From Nectonema munidae (taxonomy: Eukaryota; Nematomorpha; Nectonematoida; Nectonematidae), in contig JAUIRK010000570.1 in assembly GCA_030549495.1 (NCBI GenBank), positions 2,085,501 to 2,149,500 of the forward strand: DNA of 64,000 bases, in the 5' to 3' direction. Positions 36,480 through 49,134 of this stretch are shown here, in pieces. The translations under genes were made by a program, and so were the position numbers. The notes under the pieces were generated by a model that had not been told where the DNA came from, searched no databases, and saw nothing but the letters and a program-made list of their open reading frames with translations. Position 1 is the stretch's first letter; each line of letters begins with the position of its first letter.

Positions 36480-37740
36480 TTAAGAAAAAAATTTTTTTAC
36501 AACTTTTTTTGTGATAGCACATATTATACCTTGATCTAAAGGTAAAGTCGTTGTAATTGGGGAATTAAAAATCAACTTAATATAGGTCGAGTAAAGCAAA
36601 CCTTTAGAATGAATAATTATAGGCATTAACTATAAATAACAAAACTTTCCTTTTTTGCCTCTCATTATTCAATGAAAGAGACTACCCATTCTTCGTGAAT
36701 TTTGCAAGTCATTCATGCTTTTAAGTGCGGTAAATTATTTAAATTTAAATTACAAAAACGAAGTTTTGTTAACTTTCAAATAACTAAAACTGAAACATGC
36801 CGCCTAGCCTGTTGTTGACACACAATGAAACTGTCAATCTTACTTTTGATTTTCCCCCAGTACAATTTTCACTTTTTAGCGATAAAGATTTATTTGATAA
36901 AGCCCGAAAAAACAAATTAAATTCATCCATTATCTTTTTTTATCTTTTTGTTTTTTCCAATCTTCAAATGAATATCACCTTTTTCCACAAATTTTAGCAA
37001 AGCTAATATTATCAACTTTACTAGCCACGCATAAGATGTTTTGAAATAAAGTAGGTTAAGACTTTTTGATACAAATAAGGCCTTTTCTTGGATCTGTGGT
37101 TCAAATATTGAAATCTTACTTCATTATGCTTTTTAAAACTACAACCAAACAACGTTGTGAATTACCTCATTTTCAAAATTGCTAATAAACCTTTTTTCTG
37201 TTGCAATCAACATTTTCTTCATAAAGTTTAATGTATTTATTTGTTTTTATTATAATATTGTGAGCAGTGATTTTTGCTAAATGGAAAACTTCGGCAAGTA
37301 GTCTTCGGCTCTTTCAATTGCTTCCATAATGAATAAGAAATTCCATTATGCTTGCCACATTTAAAAAGTTTTCATTTATCAAATTAAGTTTGCTTTAAAA
37401 TTTTGATAAAAAAGTGAACCTTAACTGGGAAAAGATAGGTTATTTGTATGCTGATAAGAGGGCAACAAAATATATTCAACAGTTGAAATGGGAAGGAAAA
37501 GCGAAAAAATGTTCAAAAATTAGTTTATGTTATTTGTAAAGACTGCACTGCAATAATCACCGACTTAGATTTAATATCTTAGCGCAATCACACTATTTTC
37601 AAATTATAAAAAACAGTACATTAAAAAAATTATAGAATAGGCTTTAATTAATTTATTAGTATAAGTTATGTTGACAATTATTAAGGTATGTTAAACCTTA
37701 ATTTTTTTTCCATATGATATATAGAAAGAGAAGTAGTGAA
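36480..37740. other. No recognisable feature
   Basis: AT-rich non-coding sequence. Confidence 0.4.
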
Positions 37741-37753
37741 AACTACTTCTAGA

Positions 37754-38018
37754 ATGGGGTTCTCAACCTTTTTCCGTTAAGTACCTCCTGAATTTAGACC
37801 ATATTTCCGAACCCCCAATAATCTGACAATGAACAAAATGGTAATTTATTTTCTAACTCATTAGGGTACATTGTACAAATTGAAGGAACAAACACTGCTA
37901 GCACTAAATTTCATATTTCGTACTATTTAAAATACTTATTTTGTCAGCCATTTAAGTACTCCTAGAAATCTTGTTGTGAACCCCTAGGGGTTCTCGAACC
38001 TCAGGTTGAGAACCCTTG
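37754..38018. mobile_element. hAT-type MITE with GGGTTCTCAACCT ends
   Basis: The left end GGGGTTCTCAACCTTTTT (from 37756) and right end AGGTTGAGAACCC (38003-38015) are inverted copies. GGTTCTCAACC is a widespread hAT tip, also used by the element at 25113. The flanks contain similar but not identical CTAG-bearing octamers, so the target duplication has decayed. Confidence 0.75.
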
Positions 38019-38029
38019 ATCTAGGGCAT

Positions 38030-39035
38030 GCAGGAGTATATATCTTCTGGAGATTTGAAATAAGGACCTTAAAATTTATTTATGTTATAGAGGAAAAAGA
38101 TCTATTTTTTATATATATTTATGTTAGAGAGAAAAAATGAAAGATATCATATTTAAAACTAACACGTTTTGTGGTCAAAAACCCCAAATTTTAACAGCAA
38201 GTGAGAAAATAATATGTCGTAAAAATCAGGAGCGTGTATAGGAAAAGTTTGGGAAACACTGCTTAGATGCATGTGCATGATTTAGATTTTAGTTGTCAAT
38301 GAATGGAATATAACACGCGAGTTTCACTACAACTTGGAAAACGTTTGCATACGCAGAATGGATGCTATTTTAATGGTCGCTAAAAAAAAGTGTAAAAAAT
38401 GTATTCAAGTGTTAGACGTGATGGACTTTTTTACGCTAAGGTGGTCGAAACAAAGTGGTCGAATTATGACGTTTTACTGTGTATCAAAAAACCATTAGAA
38501 TCATAGTCATTTCACATTACATCTAAGCAAAGAACACACCTCTGGCGAAGTTGATTAAGCCTTAAAAAATTTTAATTACTAAAATGAAATGAGAAGTTTA
38601 TTTAAAAACATGTTTTTTACTTGGAACAGGATTCGACATCCTCATGATGGCATAGATTTACTCTTGATACAGAAGGGTTTCCTAAGCTTTTTCATAAAAG
38701 ACAAGGCGAAAAAATAATTGTCTATAGACAAAATATCAAAATATAGCAATCTAATATTAACACTAATATAACGTTACCAATTAATAAAAGATAGCGCCAA
38801 ATTATAGATGCTTCACTATATTGCATATATCAGAAACACAAAAAATTGAAGTGCCACATGGTGAGCAATCCGGTTGGGGATTCAGAGGGAAAAGATCCGT
38901 CTCCTAGTACTTATAAAAATCCGACTCCGACTTCAAATACTTAAAAACTTGATAAATTTAAGGCCAACTTTTCGCTTCCAACTTCGACTAAGGAAAAGGA
39001 CACTGCATATGATGCTTACAAAAAGTAAACCATTT
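38030..39035. other. No recognisable feature
   Basis: AT-rich. Nothing supported. Confidence 0.4.
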
Positions 39036-39043
39036 TTTTTTGT

Positions 39044-39182
39044 TTAACCCATTTTAGACCAAGCAAAGCAGACGATATCTAAAAAATACACAGACGATTT
39101 ATATTCAAAGTCATTGAAAAAAGCAGACGAAGATGAAATTACTTATGTTCCAAAATAGGAACATTGGTCGTAAATGGGTTAA
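39044..39182. mobile_element. piggyBac-type MITE with TTAA ends
   Basis: The left tip TTAACCCATTTTAGACCAA at 39044 and inverted right tip TTAACCCATTTACGACCAA match in 17 of 19. TTAA bounds both sides. GCAGACGA or ACAGACGA occurs three times inside, the motif common to the 17431 and 29977 elements. Confidence 0.75.
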
Positions 39183-39189
39183 AATACTT

Positions 39190-42100
39190 AAAAAACTGAC
39201 TCTGACTCTTAAATTTATTCCTCTAAAATCTTCGACTACCTGACTCTTTGAGCAATAGTGAAAAATTAACGTTAATTAGGCACAAATGAAATCTATGAGT
39301 ATACAAAACACGTGGTGATTATTTTTTTAAATCCAAAGATAAAGCATAAGCTTTCTAAAATCTATTAGGCATTGTCTTCAAAGATCTAGAGATCCAACGC
39401 ACACTTCAACCGTAACTTTTTTGACTCAGAAAGGGTTTCAGTAATTTTCGCAAAAAGTGCAAGAACAAAACCTGTCATAGACAAAATGTTTGCGACAACC
39501 AAGTAAAAAAATATTTCATACAATTTTCTTTATTTATGTTTTTTATTATATAAATGATGATTAAGAAATAATAAACGTTTATTAAAAGAGAGTAGTAGAT
39601 AGTTAGGACGAATCGTCTTACTACTTGCGGCACATCTACAGACCGGTTGAAAATCTCTGTATTATGGTGCGAGTTTATTCGATCTAACTTTGCTGTCATA
39701 TCGAAGAATACAAAAGATATGAGTTGAAAAAAGGAAAAGGAATAAACATATTAATGTTACTACCTCAATGGTAAATGAATATAATCACTTTTATTATTTG
39801 ATGAGTATGTTACTCGTTTTAGTGTATGGAAACTTTTTACAAAATCTATAGAGTTAGAAGTTTACCACATTATCCTAAACATATAAAAAGTGATGTTAGA
39901 ATTAATTTAAGATAATAGGAACTAATACATCTAAATATATTTTATGGAGAGCCAGAGATAACAAATTTTTTTTTTAAATATTGATACTAAAATGATTTAA
40001 TAAAAAAGGCTTCAAAATTATATTTTCATTGCTAAGCTACATATCCAAATTAAAACTTAAGTGTAAAGTACTTCACTTTCCCGACGAGAAAAAAGGTTAG
40101 ATACTTAACCCAAAAAAATATATTGTTTTAAGGACTTATTTTTAAAGTTGGAGTGATTTATAAGTTTATATATTAAGGATTTCAAATGTCATAAAAGATC
40201 ATTTTCGTTTAAAAAAATTCATATAAAACGACCTGAAACTCTGGAATTTGAGTTGGAGACTTTTGTATATAAAAAAAGAATGCGCTTGTCAGCGTTAAAC
40301 GTAATTTTTCTTTTTAGAGAGATTAAATTATAAATCTTAAAATTCAATTTATGAATATACGTCGCCATCATTTATCATTTGTTACTAAACGTTACATTTA
40401 TATGAATGCGTGAGCAAGCGAAGGAACGCAGGCTAAATCTGGGCCGCGAATACTTTTCCTATAGGCAAAGGAGAATTTTGATGGGAATTTTGATTTAGAA
40501 AGTTGAAAAAGTAACTAAAGAAGAAAACAGTAAATACATATGGGTGGTAAGACCACTAGAAGCCAGGACAAGTGTACTTCTACCAAAAATCTTTTCGGAC
40601 TTTTGTGTAGCTAGAGGGTTTTTGAAGTTAAAAACGGCACTCCTACCTTAACTGTAGGTATGACTAAGAAAATTGTCAAATAATTGTGGAGTGGTATATA
40701 TGAGTGTATAAGTCGCAAGTATTAGAGGCGTCAAGAAATTTACGTGGATTGGATAGCGGACTCTAAGCCTAATTATAGGGAGGAGGCGAGAGGGACAATC
40801 CCACTTCCTATGCACGCCTATTTTGCAATTTATATTTAGGTGTTTGGTGCGTTGTGAAGCCGTGAAAACAATCGGGCATACATGAAAGCGATGCACCATC
40901 CATAGTTTATAATTTATGATTAAAATGGAGTTTTGGAAAGAGGGATGGATTGTTTTTTTGTTTGAACAGAAAGGTATTATTGAATCTTATCTTTACTTTT
41001 ATATTTCTACTTTTTGCTATAAGCACTTCCGGCAGATAAATTATTCTCACTGTAATTCGTTTATAAATATGTAAAATGCAAATTTAAATTGTTCAATAGT
41101 TTACTTGACAATGGAATTGTGAGAGATATAAAACACACGCATACAAATCTCAAAAAAGATTTATGATTAATGCAAATGGCTTCCCCTTTTTTCAATGCTT
41201 AAGGACATGGATGCATTGTTATGAAAAGCTAACGCAATTTAATGCAGAAAAGAGAGAGATTTCGTGACAAAGTTTATAAACTTCAATATACAACAGGCAT
41301 CCTCCTTCTATGCAGATGAGTCAAAGCGCTTATTTATAAGGTGCGCCAATTTTAGTAAATGAGCCTTAAAAAGTCGTCAATAAATCTGAAAAGGAGTAAG
41401 AATGCACTTTAAATGCAATGAAAAAAGCATCCAGCAATCTTATTATTATTATCCAAATGGTAAATGAGAGTGGGAAAATCACATTGCACTATTTTAGTAA
41501 TTAGCGTTACTACTATCTCCTATTTTCTAAACAGAATTAATGCCATCTAGAAAAGAACATTTGAAAAATATTTCATCTACTAATCATAAAGTTAGCATGC
41601 TATCAAAGGACAATAGGAATGATAATATTCCATTTTTTTTCAATTAGTTGATTAACTAATATATTGGATTCCTTTATTTTATTTTAATTTAAAATTTTTA
41701 TGTTAATAAAGTCCTTTTTTTGGCAAAAAGTCAATATTTTGTTTTAAATCTTTTTTTTAATTTCTTCCAAAATTATTTATATGCCATTTTAGTTTCATTT
41801 TTGATATTTTTTCAATCAATTCAAGCTCAATGGAGCGGTGTGCCCTGTAAAATAAAATATTCGTCTTTGAATTATATAAAATAACTCATTTAAAAAGACA
41901 GTAGAGGAACCGAAAAACCTAAGCCATAAAAGATTTAAATTCCTAAGCTTTACTCTAAGACTTGAGTTTCAGGGTGTAAGTAGCAAAACAGTTTAAGACT
42001 AATTAATTTAACTAACAGTTTAAGACTTTAATTAACACAAAAGAAGTTTTTGTCAAAAATATGAGTTTTTACATTTTTCATGTTGTTATCTAAAATTTTT

Positions 42101-42830
42101 ACAATTTACATTAAAAATGAACAAATCTTTTATCAATTTATTTTTCGATAAAAAGATACATATTTTTTTAAGTTTTTTTTCATAAAAATTAAGATTATTT
42201 TTTTATGTAAAATTTTGATTTAAAAATATTTTTTTATTTTTAGGTCAATTTTTTATTATAAAATCTAAATAAATTAACAATTTTGGGTCAATTTTTAACT
42301 GCCTTTATTATAACAAGTGTGAATGGTAACACCCTACCCACAATAACATACCGAAAATTTTGATTACCACAGACATGTTTTGTCTAGCCTAGAAATAGGG
42401 AACCTTTTTATATTTAAGGGCCGTTTACAATATGGTGTTAATGTTGTCTATGAAGGCAACGGAATTTTTTTAACAAAATACTATAAAAGGAAAAAATTCA
42501 TTTTTTTGTAGTAAACTAGATAGAGAACAAATTATTTTAACAAGTGATGTCTTTTTCCTTTTGTTTTTTAAGAGGGCATTTTGATTTCAGGCTCTATCAT
42601 AGTGGTTCTCAGTATCAATTGATCTTACAATACCAATGTTCATCTTTTAATTGAGTTCGATAAAAAAAATTAATTTGGGTCAAGTAAAAATTTTTTGATT
42701 CATAACAATAATATTAAGATTTATATTTAATGAATAAACACATGTGTAACTTATAGAATCACTTTTTCAAAAACCATGTTTAAAAATTTAAAGACAGCAG
42801 GTTCCCCAACTCTGGTCTTGCCCATACTAA
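39190..42830. other. Long stretch without recognisable gene
   Basis: AT-rich. Near 39620-39665 a stretch (GCGGCACATCTACAGACCGG) recalls an interior hAT MITE sequence but has no paired end. At 40380-40900 composition is slightly less AT-biased and a chance 83-codon minus frame occurs. Nothing firm. Confidence 0.3.
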
Positions 42831-42835
42831 TATTC

Positions 42836-42852
42836 TACACACACACACACAT
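42836..42852. repeat. (CA)n microsatellite
   Basis: About eight CA units. Confidence 0.8.
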
Positions 42853-42974
42853 ATCTCCTATTCAAAATTTTTATTGGGCTATAACGCGCAATAGAATTTT
42901 TGACCTTTTTTGGTAAAAAAATATGCGTGTTATATATATATTTATAAACACATTTTGTACAATCAGTGCATCAA

Positions 42975-43175
42975 TTATGACCAATCGTAGGCTTGAGTAA
43001 GGTTGCCAAAATGCTTGGATTTGGTACTAGAAGAATTTTGGTTCGAATCGATCAGTAAAACTTCTTTATTCATTTCGATACAAGAGGTTTGGCCTTCTCG
43101 ATGAATACAGCCAGATACCTTAAGAAACTGACATAATTGCATGGTTTGGAGCCAGAATCGGAGTCGAACCTTCAT
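42975..43175 (-). CDS. Possible terminal exon, unrecognised
   Basis: A 66-codon minus frame ending in a stop has varied, non-repetitive composition (LCQFLKVSGCIHREGQTSC, SSSTKSKHFGNLTQAYDWS). A possible acceptor, CCTATGAAG, precedes it near 43172. No linked exon with matching phase was found, so this may be chance. Confidence 0.2.
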   Translation of the reverse strand: MKVRLRFWLQTMQLCQFLKVSGCIHREGQTSCIEMNKEVLLIDSNQNSSSTKSKHFGNLTQAYDWS

Positions 43176-43689
43176 AGGTAATGGATTTAAAACTGCTAAC
43201 TAAATTACCTCATTTTAGGTGTTATATAAGCATTCCTTTATCTAATATACTTTGAATCGTTTTTGAAGAAACTTACTCTAAGTAAAAAGTCTTATTCCCT
43301 GATTTACTTCAGCATTTCGCGTGTAGTTATAGTAACGTCTACGCCATATTGTCGCCATTGAGAAAATGGAGTGAAAAGGGATAAATACTGGTTAATTAAA
43401 TAAATGATAGTTAGGGGTAAAGGGGAATCTTGCGTGTAGTTTCACCATCTAGATAAAAAGATTAATAATGCATAATATTGTCAATAGGATAATGTCTTCG
43501 AAGAATTAAAATCAATAGTAGATAATATTTTGCATTTCAAAAATATCAATCAAAGTGTGTGTAATAATAGACCATCATATTCTACCCTTTTTTCACTATC
43601 ATCCTCTGTCAAACGATTATCGCAAGTGAATAAACAAAAATCATTTAAACAAAATTGAAAGAGCTAAAAAAGAAGATATGCATATACTA

Positions 43690-44640
43690 CAGTGGTGTAA
43701 TTAAAAAAATTTAAAGTAGGGGCATTTTTCAAAATGATAGAAAAAATATTGTTCAAGCGCAATTGAAACACATTGCGTTTTTGGATTTAATATTCCCTTG
43801 TGTAATTTGATAATTCCTCATGTCCACTATTGCTTTTACACACATCTATTAGGATTGAGTACATTTCCACTTCGTCTATTTCGTCTCTGGTCACCTGAAT
43901 AAAGCTTTGGATTAAAACTCCCATAAATTCTTCACACGACGTGAAGACAAATAAATTGGAGATTTATAGCTTTATACAAACTTTTACATTTTTATAATAC
44001 AGTTACAATTATAGAGTTACACTTTATTATATTTGTTTTCCACTTTCTAATCGGGACTTATCACATGTTAAAGCCTTTATCCTCATCATTGATTTTCGCC
44101 AGTTATTGAAACCGATCGCCACAAATGCCCTTTCAAACTTGGATGTTGTAGAACTGAAAGAACTGCATGCGAAACAAAAAGCCCTATCACTAGATATACT
44201 ATACTCTAACCAAATGAAGGTTTATACGATAACTCCAAAAACGATCTCTTTTGTAAACCTTAAATAGAATTCTTGATTGAGCCTGTCCAGTATTTGGTGT
44301 TCAAGGTTCCAAAATGCCTGTCTTTTGAAGACCGTCTAGAAATGCTTCTTATTGATTGTAACTCAATTTCCCAATATTTTTCTCCGCCAATTATAATTAT
44401 AAGATTAAAAATTCGACACCGAAACTGTTTTCGAGCAAACGAAAAGCTCTCAAGAATGCCTGTATAAATCCAACCACTTTGTCCCCACCCAGATTTATTT
44501 TGCCCCCTGAAACTCTCTTGAAATATATAAATGTATATATTTTCTTATAGCCCAAGCTCAATTAAAATCAGTCATGCCCCCCCCCCCTTGTATCAGTTTT
44601 GCCCCCCCCGTACTTGGAGTCATGCGAATGGCTGCATGTA
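43690..44640 (-). pseudogene. hAT remnant, possibly ZMYM1-like
   Basis: A hAT-type tip, CAGTGGTGTAATT, starts at about 43691. The minus strand at about 43920-43815 reads VTRDEIDEVEMYSILIDVC and SNSGHEELSNYTR. That resembles the first catalytic block (YSIL-D...S..EQLS) of ZMYM1-type hAT transposases. The other boundary may lie in the G/C-run region 44575-44640, but no clean inverted partner is visible. Low to moderate support. Confidence 0.35.
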
Positions 44641-45554
44641 ATATATTTATTTTTCAATGTATTACTTTGTGTATTTTTATAACATGGAAAAATATTTTAT
44701 TCTAAGCTATTGTGATTCTTCTGAAACTTTATATTTTGAAAATTTATATTTTAATCGTTAATGCTACAAAAATGTCTGCGAAACAAAGTGTGGGATAAAC
44801 CAGGTGTCACTATCATACTACAACATGATAGAGACGACTGTGGCCATGGCATTTGTTCATATTTTTCTGGCTCTTCTGTATGATGGTTTGAGACTTCTAC
44901 TTTTTCAAGAGCAATTTTGTTTTTTAGGAAATAAAGAAACAGAATATCATATTATTTTATTTTCCATGAAAAAAATATTAATTTTGACAAAGAAAAAAGA
45001 TTTCAATTTATTGGAATGTTACTAGTAATATATTTCCATGATTAATGATTCACTTGTGGGAGGTAGGACAAAAAAGCCCTTTCGGACAAAATCCCCCCCC
45101 CTCTCCCCCAGGAGAAAATCCCTCCCCTCAAAATGAGAAAGAGGACACCCCCCCCCCCCCTCCTCTTAAAAATTCATCTGTAATTCGTTGTAAGTTTATT
45201 TGATTGCATGCAAAAGTTTTGAGCGGAAGTCTTCACTCTCATCATTCTACACTATAATTTTTGTTGTACTTTCATCTGTATTTTGAGCAGAAGTGTTCAT
45301 ATGTGAATATAATCTTTTTATATTATCATACTAAGCAATAATTTTTGTTGTACTTTCATCCGTATTTTGAACGAAAGCACCTCTTTATATTATCATACTA
45401 CACAACAATTTTTGTTTCACTCTCATCTGTAAATGTTCATATATATTTGTCGTATTTTTATCTGTATTCTTTTCAATTCTGAAATATTCTTATGATATTT
45501 GTATAATAATATTTCGATCCCACTCATAACTTATTTTACAAAGCTTTCATGGAG

Positions 45555-47190
45555 ATAATAAAAAAATAACAAAGGTGGAGATGAGTTGTGTTTTGAGGGA
45601 CACGTCTATACAAAAAAAGCAACAAAGAATACTCGTATCAGATGGGAGGAATGTTCCGGAGGAAACTTGAAACCTGCAAAGGTGCTGTGCAACAGACTTA
45701 AGTAATAATGACGTTCATCTCACAGCACTGCATATGCAGTAGAAGTGATCAAAATGCGTGCTAAAATGCGTAAGAAAGCTGAGACAGCTAAACAGCAACT
45801 AGCAGTGATTATGCACTCCAAAGATCACGTTCGTGTGGGCCTCGACAGAAGCGAAATAATGAAGCGAAGCCTTCGACGACAGAGGAGAGACGCCTTTCTA
45901 AAGGAACCTGCGCCATTACGTTAACTTGTTATCCCTGATGAGTGGACAACAACAGGAGGCACAGATCCCAAAAACTTTCTTATCTACGACGGTGGATCAG
46001 ACTCTGCGCAAAATCGTCTCAAAGCAGATGTTGCTCTTTAGCAGCTTTGCTCGCAGCAGTAAATAAATGGTAACTTTTCCTTGTCACCTTCAGTATTTCA
46101 ACAAGTTTATGTGATTCGTGCACCATTAGATGAAACAGCAGTTTCTTGTGTTTATTCATTGCTTCCAAATAAAATGCAGTCAACATATGAGGAAATGCTT
46201 CAGGATGTTTTGAACAAATGTAATCAATTAGGATTCAATCCAGACTCGACACTTGTTGTAACTGATTTTGAACAAGCTGTTATTCAAGCCACACACAATA
46301 GCAATTGGGGCTTACTAAACTTTACAAAGATGGTGATGAAGTTGTTGTTGTTGTTGTTAGCCCCTAGATTATACTATCTTTATATTATAGATAATCTATC
46401 AGTTCAAAACAAGGCATTGTTTAAACTGAGAGAGTATTACCATAAAAGCAAATACTCTCAGGGAAAAGTGTAGAATTTTATTACACTTTCGTAGCAGCTG
46501 CGATAAACCACTGTAATTTCAGCCAATCAGCAAAAATCCACCATAAGGTACTGCTTGCTTTTTGAAGGCTTCTACATATGGCTAGAAATAATATATATCT
46601 GTTTATAATTTATACCAACAAACTATGGTGATGAAGTAGACTGTTCTACGGAATGTTAAGCGCCCTAGCTTTCCTTCCTGTAAACGAGGTTCCTGCTGGC
46701 ATGGAGTTCTTACGGGAAAATATTCCCCAAGGAACAGAAGCTCTTGTAGAATATTTTGATTCAACATATGTATCTGGATTTTTCTATCGCATTCAACCAT
46801 CTCCTTCTGCCGATGGACAGATCCAATCTGTACGAATTAGACAGAGACCACCTCTGTTTCCACCAGCAATCTGCATGTCAATGACATAACTATAGCAGGA
46901 GAAGACCGAACAAACAACTTGTGTGAAAGTTGGAATCAGCAATTTTCACACTTGGTTGGGCGCATTCACCCTATGCTGTGGACTTTGATAGATTGTTTGC
47001 GCAAAGATTTTGCACTTGTATCGACTGCCCTTCTTCAAGATGCTCATGGACGTACACAAACGAAAAGAGTCAAAAGAACAACGAAGAATTTGAGAGAACG
47101 TCTGAAGAAAATAACTACAGACCACCGTGATGGGCTTAAAACCATTCCCGAAACACCGAGTGCTGTGAGCCACTGTATTCTGTTCAAATA
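45555..47190 (+). pseudogene. FLYWCH-MULE transposase, broken
   Basis: The N-terminal FLYWCH finger lies at about 45568-45700 (NNKGGDELCFEGHVY, TKKATKNTRIRWE, then a displaced CKGAVQQT). Basic linker sequence follows at 45720-45820. The MULE core is at 46081-46320: QVYVIRAPLDETAV, VYSLLPNKMQSTYEEML and the acidic VVTDFEQAVIQAT (catalytic Asp). After the SINE-like insertion it resumes: LSALAFLPVNEVPAGMEFL (about 46653), EYFDSTYVSGFFYR, then RTNNLCESWNQQFSH (about 46908), with the family's NN..E.WN motif. The expected C..H segment after the catalytic Asp is missing. Several frame changes; dead. Confidence 0.7.
46343..46624 (-). mobile_element. SINE-like retroposon in the MULE, 13-bp TSD, (AAC)n tail
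   Basis: This 282-bp segment interrupts the MULE coding region and is flanked by identical ATGGTGATGAAGT at 46330-46342 and 46625-46637. The plus strand begins with about six GTT units, so on the minus strand the insert ends in an (AAC)n tail directly against the duplication. A 13-bp duplication plus a short tandem tail is the signature of LINE-mediated retroposition. No clear tRNA-like promoter boxes were found, so the SINE class is unassigned. It cannot be older than the MULE. Confidence 0.7.
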
Positions 47191-47499
47191 AGAGAGGGGG
47201 TTCTGTCCTCTTTCTCATTTTGAGAGAAGGGATTTTGTCCAGGCTTTGAAATTATTATTAAAAATATTTTACAAACGATGTGAGAGCTATATTATAATAA
47301 TAATCCATTGTTTCAATTAAATTAAAAATAATTCTATTTTATCAAATTAGAAACTAGTTTTTAGAGGAATATAAGTTCGATATTTTCAGAACTTTTCTTC
47401 ATGATACCAAAGTTCAGCTATTCAAATTAATCATAGATTTTTGGTAAAAATTTAGTTCCATCAATACACCAAACATTTTGCAAAAATGAAAATTTGCTT

Positions 47500-49130
47500 G
47501 TTTTTAAATGGGAGAAAAATAGTTTTCAAATGTTACAATTTTATATCAATTAATATTGTCAGACTCGCGTTAAATTTTTTTTTCAACAAGGGTCACTTTT
47601 AATCTTTATCAGTACGTTTGTTACATTTTGTAACATTTGAAAATTTTTTCAAGAAATTTTTCCCACATCCTATAAGGTTAGCTACTTCAACGTTGGCTTT
47701 GTTGCTTATAAAAACTTGAAAATATCAAATAAACAATCTCATTTTTTATGCCTCCTATTATTTTGAATAAAAATTTTGAATTTTGAGTAAAAGGTAAAGG
47801 GTAAATCCAGAGGCTTCCGTGCTGAGTCCATCATCTCAACCAACCTGCCATGCCACCCATAGAGTATGCTCAAATTAGTTTTCAAAAAACTTAAGTTATG
47901 CTGTAAAAATTTTTAGTTTTTGTTGAAGCTCTATAACTTTTTCTGATAGACTTTTTTTCCTTAAAAGTTATTATAAAAGGCAAATCATTGCAAAATGTTA
48001 ACAGTTATTTTACTTTTTGTAGATTTTTGTAGCTTGCACCAATTTAGCTTTTAAACTATTTTTGAATGATACTAAGAAAAATGAAGTAATGAAATCTTAA
48101 TTTATTGTTTGATTTTTGTTTGCACAATTTTATCTTTATTTTATACTCTTTTTTGAGAGTCTAACTAACTTACACTTATTCTTATACACTAGAAAGAGTG
48201 AAAAATTCTAATACCAAGTTTTGTAACTTTAGTTCTGTTTTACATTTTTGGTAGAAATTACCTCAGAAAAGTTATGTAATTTGGATGTGTTTTTTTTTAT
48301 TTATTTTTCTCAATAAAACATTTTTTCATTTTTTAGGAAGAAGAAATGATTTTTTTCATTCAATAAAAATTGCAATTTTTTTTATTGTTAATTGATATCT
48401 TTACCCCTTTTCTACACATAATTTGGAGATGGTGCGCATCTATTTGAAGTGAGAAAGAAGGAGCTATTTATAAGTCCTCATTCATTGTTGACGTTAAGCT
48501 TAATAGGGCGGGGGTTAAAGTTTACATTAAGCTTAATTAAGAATGAAATAGAATAGACAAGAGAGGAGTAGGAATTCAGAAAAATTTGTCGTCTTTTTTA
48601 GAAGACGCTTGAAAGTCCGCCCAAAATCCAATAATTTCAAGGATGTACGGCCCTGAATCAATCACATTTTTTTCATATAAACATCGCAAGGTGTCTAGTA
48701 GACTCTTTTCCTTCAGACTACATTCACTCATATAAAACTCTCCAACCTTCAATTATTTGTTTTCAGTTGTTTTCTCTATCAATCAAATATCCTTTCATTA
48801 TAATGTGCCTGATAGACTACTTCATTTTCAAATGAAAAGCCTATTCACCCCCAAATAATTTTGGATTTTTTTAAACTAGTGTATATGCGATATGCAAATT
48901 AAATTGAAATATTTTTGCTGGAAGTATAGTATTTAAATTTCACCAATTTTGTAAAAAAAATATAAAGTAGTCTTATAAATTTAGGTATGCGTGGAATACA
49001 CTCTATTTTAAAGGATTGCTTGAATATTTGGTCTCCCATGATATTTCCAGACCAGTAATTTGGAAAATTGCAAAAAAAATTCGCCCCTTCTCCGAATAAT
49101 TTTGAGGATGTGCGCCCCTAGTTCATCACT
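47500..49130. repeat. Long dispersed repeat, copy A
   Basis: Colinear with copy B at 54780-57410 in direct orientation. Shared landmarks include AGACTCGCG (47566 / 54841), CTTGAAAATATCAAATAAAC, GCTGAGTCCATCATCTCAAC, CTGAATCAATCACATTTTT, and the shared end GAGGATGTGCGCCCCT (49106 / 57387). Copy A has about 500 bp (48150-48655) that copy B lacks. It lacks all the insertions found in copy B. No open frame of note. It is either an old segmental duplication or two copies of one long non-autonomous element ending in the AGGGGCGCACATCC tip. Confidence 0.75.
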
Positions 49131-49134
49131 ATTA

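Larger units (their letters stand above)
45066..47240 (+). mobile_element. MULE (Mutator-like) DNA transposon, decayed
   Basis: Both ends share an inverted repeat: GGACAAAATCCC at 45084 and, further in, CTCAAAATGAGAAAGAGGAC at 45128-45147. The right end carries the inverted copies of both (CTCATTTTGAG near 47215, GGGATTTTGTCC ending 47240). The left end looks expanded, with an extra GGACAAAAAAGCCC at 45066 and long C-runs. The interior encodes a FLYWCH plus MULE transposase. The 9-11 bp duplication expected for MULEs could not be fixed. The left boundary is uncertain by about 20 bp. Confidence 0.75.

Noticed and set aside
39600-39700. hAT-like interior sequence (CACATCTACAGACCGG)
   Set aside because: No inverted partner end or target duplication, so not called.
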